This document shows, one piece after another, positions 1 through 7,132 of a stretch of DNA of 7,413 nucleotides. This stretch comes from JADHTT01 sp964633845. Its GTDB lineage: Bacteria; Campylobacterota; Campylobacteria; Campylobacterales; Arcobacteraceae. Every line of letters begins with the position of its first letter. Positions within the stretch are counted from its first letter, which is position 1. The notes under the pieces were generated by a model that did not search any database, was not told the DNA's origin, and saw only the letters and a list, made by a program, of their open reading frames with translations. The position numbers and the translations under genes are program-made. The stretch spans positions 1-7,413 of the forward strand of contig CAZWLA010000059.1 in NCBI GenBank assembly GCA_964633845.1. Direction: 5' to 3'.

Positions 1-2
1 TT

Positions 3-437
3 ATTTTAGCAGAATTATTCCGTTTTAGTTAGTCCAACTTTTGGGGAGGCTTACATAGAGTATCTAAGATTAAAACTATAGAAGATACACCCAAAGTATT
101 TAATAAAACACATGAGATTGATGACTTTATAAAAGATATGCAAACACCATTTGCTATTTATAGACAAAACTATAAACAGTATTTAATAGATGTAAAACTT
201 GAAGTATCCAAAGAGAAAGCTTTTTATTTTAAATCAAAAAAACATCTAAAGTCTCAAAAAGAGGAAGAGCTTGATAATGGTAATTTACTTGTAACCTATA
301 AAGTAACTCAACTCAAAGAAGTAGATGAATTAGTAAAAAAATGGCTTCCTTATGCTAAAGTTCTTGAACCTCTTGAATTGAAAACTCAAATAGAAGATGA
401 ACTAAAAAATTATCTAAGTATAGGACAGTGTAACTAA
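3..437 (+). pseudogene. WYL-domain transcriptional regulator, C-terminal remnant
   Basis: This is the tail of a WYL-domain regulator, a family of ligand- or nucleic-acid-responsive transcription factors usually built as HTH, WYL core and WCX C-terminal extension. From about 33 the frame reads a WYL-like end (LHRVSKIKTIED), then a linker and a convincing WCX domain: DVKLEVSKEKAFYF, then a DNGNLLVTYKV strand pair, then VDELVKKWLPYAKVLEPLEL and a final helix ending at the TAA at 435-437. The same frame has a TAG at 30-32, preceded by ILAELFRFS, which could be the preceding WYL strand. The other two frames also have stops within the first 30 bases, so none is open to the window edge. Between 33 and the ATG at 138 there is no ATG, GTG or TTG. 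A product starting at 138 would be 99 residues, lacking the HTH and the WYL core. I infer a pseudogene; a sequencing error at 30-32 is the main alternative. The stop overlaps the next start (TAATG), so the two genes were probably translationally coupled. Confidence 0.7.
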
Positions 438-743
438 TGAAACAAGATAAATTTGATTTTGAAAATATCTCAATCACTGTATACCCAAACCCTGATGTAG
501 GTGATAATATGGCTAAAATTACGGTCATTGGTGTAGGTGGTAGTACAGGAAGTGGTTCATATCAAAGATATTGCTCATCTTGGAGCTAAATGTATCATAG
601 GAACTGCATATGATGATAGTATACCTGAAGATGAAATCAAAGTTACTTTAATTGCTACAGGATTTGAAGCAGAAGAACCAAAAGAGGAAAAAATTCAAGA
701 GTTAACTATTGAAAAAGAAGACATTGATGAACCTATTGGATAG
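437..743 (+). pseudogene. ftsZ: FtsZ-like GTPase remnant, internally deleted and frameshifted
   Basis: FtsZ is the tubulin-like GTPase that forms the division ring. The ATG at 437, with AGGA at 422-425 as a possible ribosome site, opens a 50-residue frame ending at TAA 587-589. Its residues 26-35 (AKITVIGVGG) match the first strand and glycine loop of FtsZ. Directly after comes GGSTGSG (residues 34-40), one base from the tubulin signature GGGTGSG that normally lies some 70 residues further on. From about 540 the homology moves to another frame, open 537-743: VVHIKDIAHLGAKCIIGTAY then DDSIPEDEIKVTLIATGFE, the C-terminal domain of FtsZ, followed by an acidic tail ending EDIDEPIG. No C-terminal peptide for FtsA binding is recognisable. 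About 100 residues remain of a protein that is usually near 370, so the GTPase core is lost. An intact ftsZ should exist elsewhere because it is normally essential; this copy is probably a decayed paralogue. Two separate small ORFs are the less likely reading. Confidence 0.75.
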
Positions 744-856
744 ATTGAAAAAATTAAAAGGTGGTTTATTTTTTATATTTTAGATAAATTGGTATATATA
801 ATTCTTCAATCGGTCTATAAAACTTACCTTGTTCTGCATTTGCAAGTGGCTCATAG

Positions 857-3800
857 CTAAATATTAAAATACTTAGCTTCACTATTTGGTACTACTATAG
901 CACATGTTGATTGTTCTGGATGGATTTGGAATGTCTCACTAAGTTCAATTCCAAAATCTTCAGGCTTCAATAGATCAAAGATAGTTCTATTCTGTACTAG
1001 ATCAGGACATGAAGCATATCCAGGAGAATATCTACATCCTTGATATTGTTTCATTCTTACATCTTTTAAAGTTGGTTTTTCATCGTCAACTATATTTAGA
1101 TCAAGTCTTATTTGCTTATGCACAAGCTCTGCACAAGCTTCTGCAAGCTCAACACCAAGTCCATGAACTAAGTGATATTTAGTAAATTCACCTTTTTTAT
1201 AGATATCATTTTCATAATCAGTGATATTTAATCCAGAACTTACAAATGTAAATCCAACTACATCAAACTCATTAGATTTAAAGTAATCAGCTAAACATCT
1301 ATGCGGTTCTTTACCTTGTCTTGGAAAATCAAAAGTAGCTATGATATTTTTCTTTTCTTCATCATAAATCTCTAGCTTTGTGTCATTTGCTTTACATGGG
1401 AAATAAGCATACAGTACTATTGGATCAAAAACATTCTTTTCTAAAAACTCCTCTTTTAACTCTTCATAAAGGGGTTTTACAACTTCCTCTTCATGAGCTA
1501 AAAACTTTGCACTATCTTGCTTCCCTTTTTTATATCCCCAACGTTGTCTAAACAATACTCTATGATTTATCCATTCAAAGGCTAAAGCATGATTAAACTC
1601 TTGTGACATATCTCTTCTTCCATAAAATGGTGGTGTGAAACTATGCTTATTTTCAAGTAGAGTTGGAGTATGAGTATCACTATTAAACTCTATCTTTTCC
1701 TCTTTTTCGATACTTTCATCTCGTACTATTAAATCTGCAGCCATATTTACATCAAGCTTGCCACCTGATTCAAGTTGCTTTTCAATTCTTTGCATAGCTA
1801 TTACACCATCAAATGCATCCCTTGCATATATAATATCTCCATCATAAACAGGACGACAAAAATTATCTACAAAATCTTTTGTAAGTGCTGCCCCACCTAA
1901 CATAACAGGAATATTCAACCCTTGATTCTGTAACTCTTCAAGATTTGCTTTCATCTCATTTGTAGATTTTACCAATAAACCACTCATCCCAAGAGCATTA
2001 GCATTATGTTCTTTAGCTGCATCTATAAAGTCTTGAATACCTACTTTAATACCAATATTTACTACCTTAAATCCATTATTACTTAAAATAATATCAACTA
2101 AATTTTTACCCACATCATGTACATCACCTTTAACAGTTCCTAGCACAAGTGTAGTTTCACTTTCTTTCTCAATTTTAGGTAAAAATGGATTAAGTTCATC
2201 AACAGTTGCTTTCATAGTTTCAGCACTTTGAAGTACAAAAGGAAGTTGCATCTCTCCAGATCCAAATAGTTCACCAATCTCTTTCATACCATCAATTAGC
2301 CATTCATTTACAATAAGCTCTGGAGCTACTTCATCTTTTAGTTTTAAAACTAATGGAAGTAATCTTTCCTTATCACCATCTTTTAAAAGTGTAACTACTT
2401 TATCTTTGTTATCTAGCTTTTCAAACTCTTCATCACTTTGTTGTTCAACTGCACCAATATCAGAAAAATGCTCAATAAATGCAAAAAGTGGGTCACCATT
2501 TTCTCGCCTATTAAATAATAGATCTTCACAAGCTTTAATATCCGCTTCACTCATCTTATTTCGTGGTACTAAATGCTTCACATTTACAATAGCACTAGAA
2601 CACCCAGCTTCTATACAATGATGTAAAAAGATTGAATTTAAATAAACTCTTGCATCTTTATGAAGTCCAAATGATATATTTGAAAGTCCTAATGTCATAG
2701 AAACTTCTGGATGCATACTTGTAAATTCTCTTATAGCCTCAATAGTTTCAATTCCTGCTGTATAATATTCTTCATCACCAGAACCAATTGTAAATACAAG
2801 CATATCAAATACTAAATCTCTTGGGTCTAATCCATGAATATTTACAGCTCTTTGATAAATTCGTTCAGCTATTCGTACTTTATCATCTTTTGTTTTTGCC
2901 ATAGCAACTTCGTCTATTACTAAACAAACTAAAGCAGTACCATGTTTTTTGGCTAATTGACATATCTCATCGAAACGCTCTTCACCATCTTCAAGATTTA
3001 CAGAATTTAAAATAGGTCGTCCACCTATTAACTTTAAAGCCTTTTCAAGTGCAGGTATTTGAGTAGAATCTGGCATAAGTGGTAATGGTATTTTTTGAGC
3101 ATATAAAGACACCACCTCATCCATATCTTTTGTCTCATCTCGTCCAGCAAATCCCACACTTACATCAATTACATGAGCACCAGCTCGTACTTGTTGTTGT
3201 CCTACAGTTAAAGTACCTTCAAAATCTTCTGCTTTAAGAAGTTCTCTAAAAGCTTTTGATCCTGTGGCATTACTTCTTTCACCTATTAAAAGTGGAGATG
3301 GATCTTGTTTTAGCTCAACTACATTAAAAAGTGATGCTAATGATTTATTATGGCTACCACTTGGCACTTTTGGAATACAGCCTTGTGTAGCATCTACAAG
3401 TGCCTTTATATGCGCAGGTGTTGTTCCACAACAACCACCTAAAAATGATACACCATCAAAATCTAAAAAAGATTTTTGAATAGAACCAAACTCTGCATCA
3501 CTCATTGGATAGAAAGTAAATCCACCTTTATTTTGTGGTAGTCCTGCATTTGCATGAATTGATAATGGAAAATGGGAAACTTCACTTAAAACTTCAAGAT
3601 GTTTTTTAACCTGCTCTGGCCCTGTACCACAATTAAATCCTAAAGATAAAATATCAAAAGGCTCCATAATTGTAGCAATAGTTTGAGCATCTGTACCTAT
3701 TAGCATAGAGCCAGATAGTTCAATGGTTACTGATACCATAATAGGAATTTGAGGTGCAGTATCTTGTAAAGCATGAAGTGCTGCTTTTATTTGAAGTGGA

Positions 3801-4243
3801 TCTTGACAAGTTTCAAGTAAAAAAACATCAACGCCACCAGCTACTAAACCATCTGCTGTAATTTTATAGCCATCATACATCTCATCATAAGTGATATGCC
3901 CTAAAGATGGAAGTTTTGTCCCAGGTCCAATAGATCCTAATACAAATATTGGTTTTTGTAGTGTGCTATATTTATCACAAACATCTCGTACAATTTGTGC
4001 ACCTTTTTGTGATAATTCAAAACATCTATCACCCATATCATATTCATCAAGTACCCAAGGCATTGTACCAAAAGTATTTGTCTTAATCATATCAGCACCA
4101 GCCAAGGCATAGGCATCATGAATTTGAGTAAGTACTTGTGATGCGGTATCATTTAAAAGTTCATTACAACCCTCTTGATCAATACCTTTATCATCTAGCC
4201 ATGCTTTTGAATCAATAGTTGCATTTTGTAATTGTGTACCCAT
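857..4243 (-). CDS. metH: Cobalamin-dependent methionine synthase (5-methyltetrahydrofolate-homocysteine methyltransferase)
   Basis: MetH is a cytoplasmic enzyme that moves the methyl group of 5-methyl-tetrahydrofolate to homocysteine through cobalamin, making methionine and free folate. Residues here count from the ATG at 4243. The homocysteine barrel (1-290) has the zinc cysteines at 205 (NCGTGP) and 271-272 (GGCCGTTP). The pterin-binding barrel (about 315-585) has GERSNATGSKAF and PDSTQIPALEKAL. The cobalamin cap follows (about 610-690, GSGEMQLPFVLQSAE). The B12 domain (about 695-825) has the DVHDVG motif with axial ligand His709. The reactivation domain (about 870-1128) ends with GCRYSPGYASCPD for S-adenosylmethionine binding. 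All parts are present; 1128 residues is slightly short against about 1227 in E. coli. The start is doubtful: the conserved strand ALIIDGAMGTQ begins upstream of this ATG and the frame stays open to 4330 without a standard start codon, so the true start is probably near 4300. The gene is monocistronic and divergent from the helicase. No cobalamin or SAM riboswitch is seen upstream. Confidence 0.96.
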   Translation of the reverse strand: MGTQLQNATIDSKAWLDDKGIDQEGCNELLNDTASQVLTQIHDAYALAGADMIKTNTFGTMPWVLDEYDMGDRCFELSQKGAQIVRDVCDKYSTLQKPIFVLGSIGPGTKLPSLGHITYDEMYDGYKITADGLVAGGVDVFLLETCQDPLQIKAALHALQDTAPQIPIMVSVTIELSGSMLIGTDAQTIATIMEPFDILSLGFNCGTGPEQVKKHLEVLSEVSHFPLSIHANAGLPQNKGGFTFYPMSDAEFGSIQKSFLDFDGVSFLGGCCGTTPAHIKALVDATQGCIPKVPSGSHNKSLASLFNVVELKQDPSPLLIGERSNATGSKAFRELLKAEDFEGTLTVGQQQVRAGAHVIDVSVGFAGRDETKDMDEVVSLYAQKIPLPLMPDSTQIPALEKALKLIGGRPILNSVNLEDGEERFDEICQLAKKHGTALVCLVIDEVAMAKTKDDKVRIAERIYQRAVNIHGLDPRDLVFDMLVFTIGSGDEEYYTAGIETIEAIREFTSMHPEVSMTLGLSNISFGLHKDARVYLNSIFLHHCIEAGCSSAIVNVKHLVPRNKMSEADIKACEDLLFNRRENGDPLFAFIEHFSDIGAVEQQSDEEFEKLDNKDKVVTLLKDGDKERLLPLVLKLKDEVAPELIVNEWLIDGMKEIGELFGSGEMQLPFVLQSAETMKATVDELNPFLPKIEKESETTLVLGTVKGDVHDVGKNLVDIILSNNGFKVVNIGIKVGIQDFIDAAKEHNANALGMSGLLVKSTNEMKANLEELQNQGLNIPVMLGGAALTKDFVDNFCRPVYDGDIIYARDAFDGVIAMQRIEKQLESGGKLDVNMAADLIVRDESIEKEEKIEFNSDTHTPTLLENKHSFTPPFYGRRDMSQEFNHALAFEWINHRVLFRQRWGYKKGKQDSAKFLAHEEEVVKPLYEELKEEFLEKNVFDPIVLYAYFPCKANDTKLEIYDEEKKNIIATFDFPRQGKEPHRCLADYFKSNEFDVVGFTFVSSGLNITDYENDIYKKGEFTKYHLVHGLGVELAEACAELVHKQIRLDLNIVDDEKPTLKDVRMKQYQGCRYSPGYASCPDLVQNRTIFDLLKPEDFGIELSETFQIHPEQSTCAIVVPNSEAKYFNI

Positions 4244-4297
4244 TGCACCATCAATAATTAATGCTCGTTTTTTAATTATTTCTAATATTTTATTTTT

Positions 4298-4312
4298 TAT
4301 TTTAAACTCTTT
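4298..4312 (-). promoter_or_regulatory. Possible metH ribosome site with a non-standard ATA start
   Basis: On the minus strand, AAAGAG (4312-4307) lies six bases before an ATA codon (4300-4298) in frame with metH. Starting there would add 19 residues (IKNKILEIIKKRALIIDGA before MGTQLQ), which supplies the helix and first barrel strand normally found at the MetH N-terminus. By contrast, the ATG at 4243 has only GGTG two bases upstream, which is too close to serve as a ribosome site. This is an inference; ATA starts are rare, and a mutated ATG is equally possible. Confidence 0.4.
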
Positions 4313-4365
4313 ATGATTATCTATATAGACTCATTTTATTTAAATTTTCGTTAATTTATGATGAG

Positions 4366-4394
4366 TTATAAGCACTAATTACTTACAATATCAA
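4366..4394 (-). promoter_or_regulatory. Candidate metH promoter
   Basis: On the minus strand TTGATA (4394-4389) and TTATAA (4371-4366) are separated by 17 bases, with a TG just before the -10 (TGCTTATAA). Transcription would begin near 4359, giving a leader of about 60 bases to the proposed ATA start or about 115 to the ATG. The pattern fits a sigma-70 type promoter, but the stretch is AT-rich, so chance matches are easy. The same interval must also hold the helicase promoter on the plus strand; TACAAT at 4384-4389 is the best -10 there, without a clear -35. Confidence 0.35.
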
Positions 4395-4402
4395 TATTAC
4401 AA

Positions 4403-4408
4403 AGGTGA
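4403..4408 (+). promoter_or_regulatory. Ribosome binding site of the DEAD-box helicase
   Basis: AGGTGA ends three bases before the ATG at 4412. It supports that start, which also places the Q-motif phenylalanine at residue 3, as is usual in RhlE-type helicases. Confidence 0.6.
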
Positions 4409-4411
4409 TAC

Positions 4412-5647
4412 ATGTCGTTTACACAATTTAAATTATCTAGTCCAATTTTACAAGCAATTGAACAAAATGGATATACACAAGCTACCCCTATACAAGAAAA
4501 AGTTCTTCCACTTATTCTTAAAAAAAAAGATATTTTAGCTAAAGCACAAACAGGAAGTGGAAAAACTGCTAGTTTTGTATTACCAATTTTAGAATATATT
4601 TTACATAATCCAAGTGCTGGTAAATCTAAAATAAAAGTAATTGTATTAACACCCACAAGAGAATTAGCACTTCAAATTACAAATTATTTTAGCTCTTTTA
4701 GTAAGAACTTAGAAAAACAAGCAAAAATTGTCACACTTATTGGAGGGGAAAGTTTGGGTGACCAAATAGGCTCAATTCAACAAGGCTGTGATATTTTAGT
4801 GGCTACACCTGGTAGGTTTATAGATATATTAAGTAAAAAACAAACAAACTTTGAGAAACTAAAATTTTTAGTAGTTGATGAAGCTGATAAGATGTTAGAT
4901 CTTGGATTCAATGATCAATTAGATTTAATTTTAGAATCAATTCCAAAAAAAAGACAAAACCTATTATTTTCTGCTACATACCCACAAAAAGTATTGGATA
5001 TTGCATCTAAGATCACTACAGATCCTATAGAAGTTACTTTTGAAGAAGAAAAAGAAACTGTAGATACCATAGATCAAAGAGCTATTGAAGTAAATATAGA
5101 GAATAAAAGAGCTTTACTAAAATATATTTTAAAAGTGAATAAATTTGATAGTGTTCTAGTATTTATGGTAAGTGCCAGAGCCGCTGACAATTTAGCAAAT
5201 AAGTTCCAAAGAGATGGTTACCCCGCACAATCACTTCATGGTAAACTAGATCAAGAGGAGAGAAACTTAACGTTAGACGAGTTTAAATCAAAAAAAATTT
5301 GTATATTATTTACAACAGATCTTCTTACTCGTGGAATTGATATAGACAATATTTCATGTGTAATTAATTATGATTTACCAAGATCACCAGCAGATTATAT
5401 TCACAGAATTGGACGAACAGGTCGTGCAGGGAAAGATGGTGTAGCTATATCATTTATAAGCCATGAAGATAAAGATCATTTTAAACTAATTGAAGAAAGA
5501 TGTGATATAGATTTAAAAAAAGAACAAATAAAAGGATTTGAGCTAACTGGTGTTGCCCCCACTAAAGAGAAAGGAAAAGCACCAGTTAAAGGTAAGCGAA
5601 AAAGTAAAAAAGATAAATTACGAGAAGAAAAACGCAAAACTGACTAA
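4412..5647 (+). CDS. DEAD-box ATP-dependent RNA helicase, RhlE type
   Basis: This is a cytoplasmic ATP-dependent RNA helicase that unwinds short RNA duplexes; relatives act in ribosome assembly, RNA decay and growth in the cold. All superfamily 2 motifs are present in order: Q motif (F3 to Q28, ATPIQ), Walker A AQTGSGKT (45-52), PTREL (81-85), GG (111-112), TPGR (132-135), DEAD (156-159), SAT (187-189), VLVFMVS (248-254), TTDLLTRGIDI (301-311) and HRIGRTGRAG (331-340). The two RecA-like domains span about 20-205 and 220-365. A lysine- and arginine-rich tail (about 385-411) is likely to be an unstructured RNA-binding extension. No CsdA or DbpA RNA-recognition domain follows, and 411 residues fits the short RhlE class. 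The whole protein looks intact. It is divergent from metH and convergent with the aldehyde dehydrogenase, so it is probably transcribed alone. The exact cellular RNA target cannot be told from the sequence. Nothing suggests a defence-system helicase. Confidence 0.96.
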   Translation: MSFTQFKLSSPILQAIEQNGYTQATPIQEKVLPLILKKKDILAKAQTGSGKTASFVLPILEYILHNPSAGKSKIKVIVLTPTRELALQITNYFSSFSKNLEKQAKIVTLIGGESLGDQIGSIQQGCDILVATPGRFIDILSKKQTNFEKLKFLVVDEADKMLDLGFNDQLDLILESIPKKRQNLLFSATYPQKVLDIASKITTDPIEVTFEEEKETVDTIDQRAIEVNIENKRALLKYILKVNKFDSVLVFMVSARAADNLANKFQRDGYPAQSLHGKLDQEERNLTLDEFKSKKICILFTTDLLTRGIDIDNISCVINYDLPRSPADYIHRIGRTGRAGKDGVAISFISHEDKDHFKLIEERCDIDLKKEQIKGFELTGVAPTKEKGKAPVKGKRKSKKDKLREEKRKTD

Positions 5648-5656
5648 ATGTCAGGT
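5626..5656 (-). terminator. Intrinsic terminator of the aldehyde dehydrogenase, possibly bidirectional
   Basis: CTGAC (5640-5644) and GTCAG (5650-5654) form a 5-bp stem with the loop TAAAT. Read on the minus strand the hairpin is followed by TTTTGCGTTTTT, a U-rich tract as expected for a terminator 18 bases after the dehydrogenase stop. Read on the plus strand the following sequence is only moderately T-rich, so it is weaker for the helicase. The helicase TAA stop (5645-5647) is in the loop. The stem is short, hence moderate confidence. Confidence 0.5.
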
Positions 5657-5672
5657 TGAGTATTTCTCTTTA

Positions 5673-7088
5673 TTAGCAAATAACTACTGACTTAATCTCA
5701 GTAAACTCTTCAATAGCAAAAGCTGGTCCCTCTTTTCCAACGCCACTTAATTTTGTACCACCATATGGTTGAATATCAAATCTTAATGTTGGGATATCAT
5801 TGATAACCACTCCACCACAATCTGCTTCAGAAATAAACTGTTGTGTTTGCTTTAAATTATTAGTAAAAATTGAGAACTGTAAACCATAAGGTGAATTATT
5901 CATTTTTTTAATTGCTTCATCATAATTTTTTACTCTTACAAGTGATACAATAGGTGCAAATACCTCTTCACAAATAATTTTCATATCATCTGTAACTTCT
6001 GTCATAACTGTAGGATAAAAGTTCATACCATCAGCTTTATTTCCAGCAATACAAACTGCACCTTCCTCTACAGCACTGTCACACCAAGATGAAGCACGAT
6101 TTAAAGACTCTTCATCAATAAGTGGTCCTATAAAAGTATCATCTTCATAAGGAGATCCTACTACTAGTTTTTCAGTTTCAATTTTCATAGCTTTTACAAA
6201 CTCATCATAAATAACCTCATCTACATAAATTCTTTGTAGCGAGATACACACCTGCCCAGAATTTACAAATGCACCAAAAGCACATCTTTGTGCAGCAAGT
6301 TCAATATCACCACTTCTATCAATAAATGTTGCTGCATTTCCACCTAGCTCTAAAGCTACTTTTTTAATACCTGCAGATTTTGTAATAATATTTCCAACAG
6401 GAACCGAACCTGTAAACGAAAGTACTCTTGGGATCATTGATTCCACTAAAGTACTACCAACTTCTACATCTCCATAGACAATACTTACAGCATCTTTAAT
6501 TGCATAGTCACTTTCAACAAACATTTTAATAAATTTATATGCAGTTAATGGTGCTTCAGGAGTTGGTTTAAGTACTACAGCATTTCCAGATACAATCGCA
6601 GGTGCCACTTTGTGTGCTACAAGATTAAGTGGAAAGTTAAAAGGAGTAATACACGCAACAACCCCTACAGGTTCTCTAAACCAATATGCATTTGTCTTCT
6701 TACCACTTGGCATAGCATCTGTAGCTATTGTCTCACCATGGGCATTTACCATCGCTATATTACTTAGCTTCAAAGTCTCTATACATCTATCAACTTCAAT
6801 TCTAGCATATGTAATTGGCTTACCAACCTCATCACATAGTGTTTGAGCCATATCTTCTCTATTTTTTGTAAGATTTTTAACTACATCTTTAATCCAGTTA
6901 ATTCTTTGAGATAGTGTCGATGCTTTTGTCTCAACGCTTGCTTTTTTAGCAATCTCTAAAGCTTTTAAAGTATCCTCTTTTGTACAAAGTGGATACTTTG
7001 ATACTACCTCTTTAGAATATGGATTAACCCTGCTTTCAAGATTTTCTCTTGTTACCTCTTCATGTCCAAAAAATATATTTGCTACCAT
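5673..7088 (-). CDS. NAD(P)-dependent aldehyde dehydrogenase, substrate unknown
   Basis: This is a complete member of the aldehyde dehydrogenase superfamily, which oxidises an aldehyde to the acid with NAD or NADP. The Rossmann-type cofactor domain has TPFNFPLN with oxyanion Asn151, KPTPEAP with Lys174, and the FTGS turn at 225-228. The catalytic pair is Glu247 (ALELGGN) and Cys281 (SGQVCIS). EEVFAP (374-379) carries the Glu that binds the nicotinamide ribose, and PYGGTKLSGVGKEG (441-454) marks the dimer region near the C-terminus. The 471 residues fit the usual length of about 470-500. The general wording, including the IEEFTEIKSVVI ending, recalls the lactaldehyde dehydrogenase and non-phosphorylating glyceraldehyde-3-phosphate dehydrogenase branches, but the substrate cannot be fixed. 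No signal peptide is seen, so it should be cytoplasmic. The start is supported by AGGGGA five bases upstream. The gene stands alone, so neighbours give no hint of pathway. An inverted repeat just upstream suggests control by a repressor or activator. Confidence 0.93.
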   Translation of the reverse strand: MVANIFFGHEEVTRENLESRVNPYSKEVVSKYPLCTKEDTLKALEIAKKASVETKASTLSQRINWIKDVVKNLTKNREDMAQTLCDEVGKPITYARIEVDRCIETLKLSNIAMVNAHGETIATDAMPSGKKTNAYWFREPVGVVACITPFNFPLNLVAHKVAPAIVSGNAVVLKPTPEAPLTAYKFIKMFVESDYAIKDAVSIVYGDVEVGSTLVESMIPRVLSFTGSVPVGNIITKSAGIKKVALELGGNAATFIDRSGDIELAAQRCAFGAFVNSGQVCISLQRIYVDEVIYDEFVKAMKIETEKLVVGSPYEDDTFIGPLIDEESLNRASSWCDSAVEEGAVCIAGNKADGMNFYPTVMTEVTDDMKIICEEVFAPIVSLVRVKNYDEAIKKMNNSPYGLQFSIFTNNLKQTQQFISEADCGGVVINDIPTLRFDIQPYGGTKLSGVGKEGPAFAIEEFTEIKSVVIC

Positions 7089-7093
7089 TCTAA

Positions 7094-7099
7094 TCCCCT
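7094..7099 (-). promoter_or_regulatory. Strong ribosome binding site of the aldehyde dehydrogenase
   Basis: On the minus strand AGGGGA is followed by five bases (TTAGA) and the ATG at 7088. It is among the best Shine-Dalgarno matches in the window and fixes the start. Confidence 0.7.
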
Positions 7100-7104
7100 A
7101 TTCT

Positions 7105-7132
7105 AATATTGTATCATAATTGTTACAATATT
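7105..7132. promoter_or_regulatory. Perfect 9-bp inverted repeat, candidate operator of the aldehyde dehydrogenase
   Basis: AATATTGTA (7105-7113) and TACAATATT (7124-7132) are perfect inverted repeats separated by ten bases, so their centres are 19 bases apart, roughly two helical turns. A nested ATTGT-T-ACAAT (7119-7129) lies inside. The left arm contains, on the minus strand, TACAAT (7113-7108), the best -10 for the dehydrogenase, which would start transcription near 7101. A dimeric regulator bound here would cover the promoter. The family of the regulator is unknown; the arms do not match a site I can name with confidence. Confidence 0.45.

Noticed and set aside
744..800. Terminator for metH in the spacer
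   Set aside because: The only symmetry around the GGTGG at 761-765 is an imperfect A/T pairing without a GC-rich stem, so it was not called.
2406..2621. Plus-strand open frame within metH, with similar ones at 3264-3479 and 3891-4112
   Set aside because: They are antisense to strongly conserved MetH domains, are rich in Ser and Cys as expected for antisense reading, and have no domain likeness.
4244..4411. Cobalamin or SAM riboswitch before metH
   Set aside because: The leader is at most about 115 bases, is AT-rich, and shows none of the conserved B12-box or SAM-box sequence; it is too short for a cobalamin riboswitch.
4375..4656. Minus-strand open frame across the helicase start
   Set aside because: It is antisense to the Q motif and Walker A region of an intact helicase and runs over the intergenic promoter region; no plausible ribosome site or family likeness.
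6610..6846. Plus-strand open frame within the aldehyde dehydrogenase
   Set aside because: It is the antisense reading of conserved dehydrogenase sequence and has no independent support.
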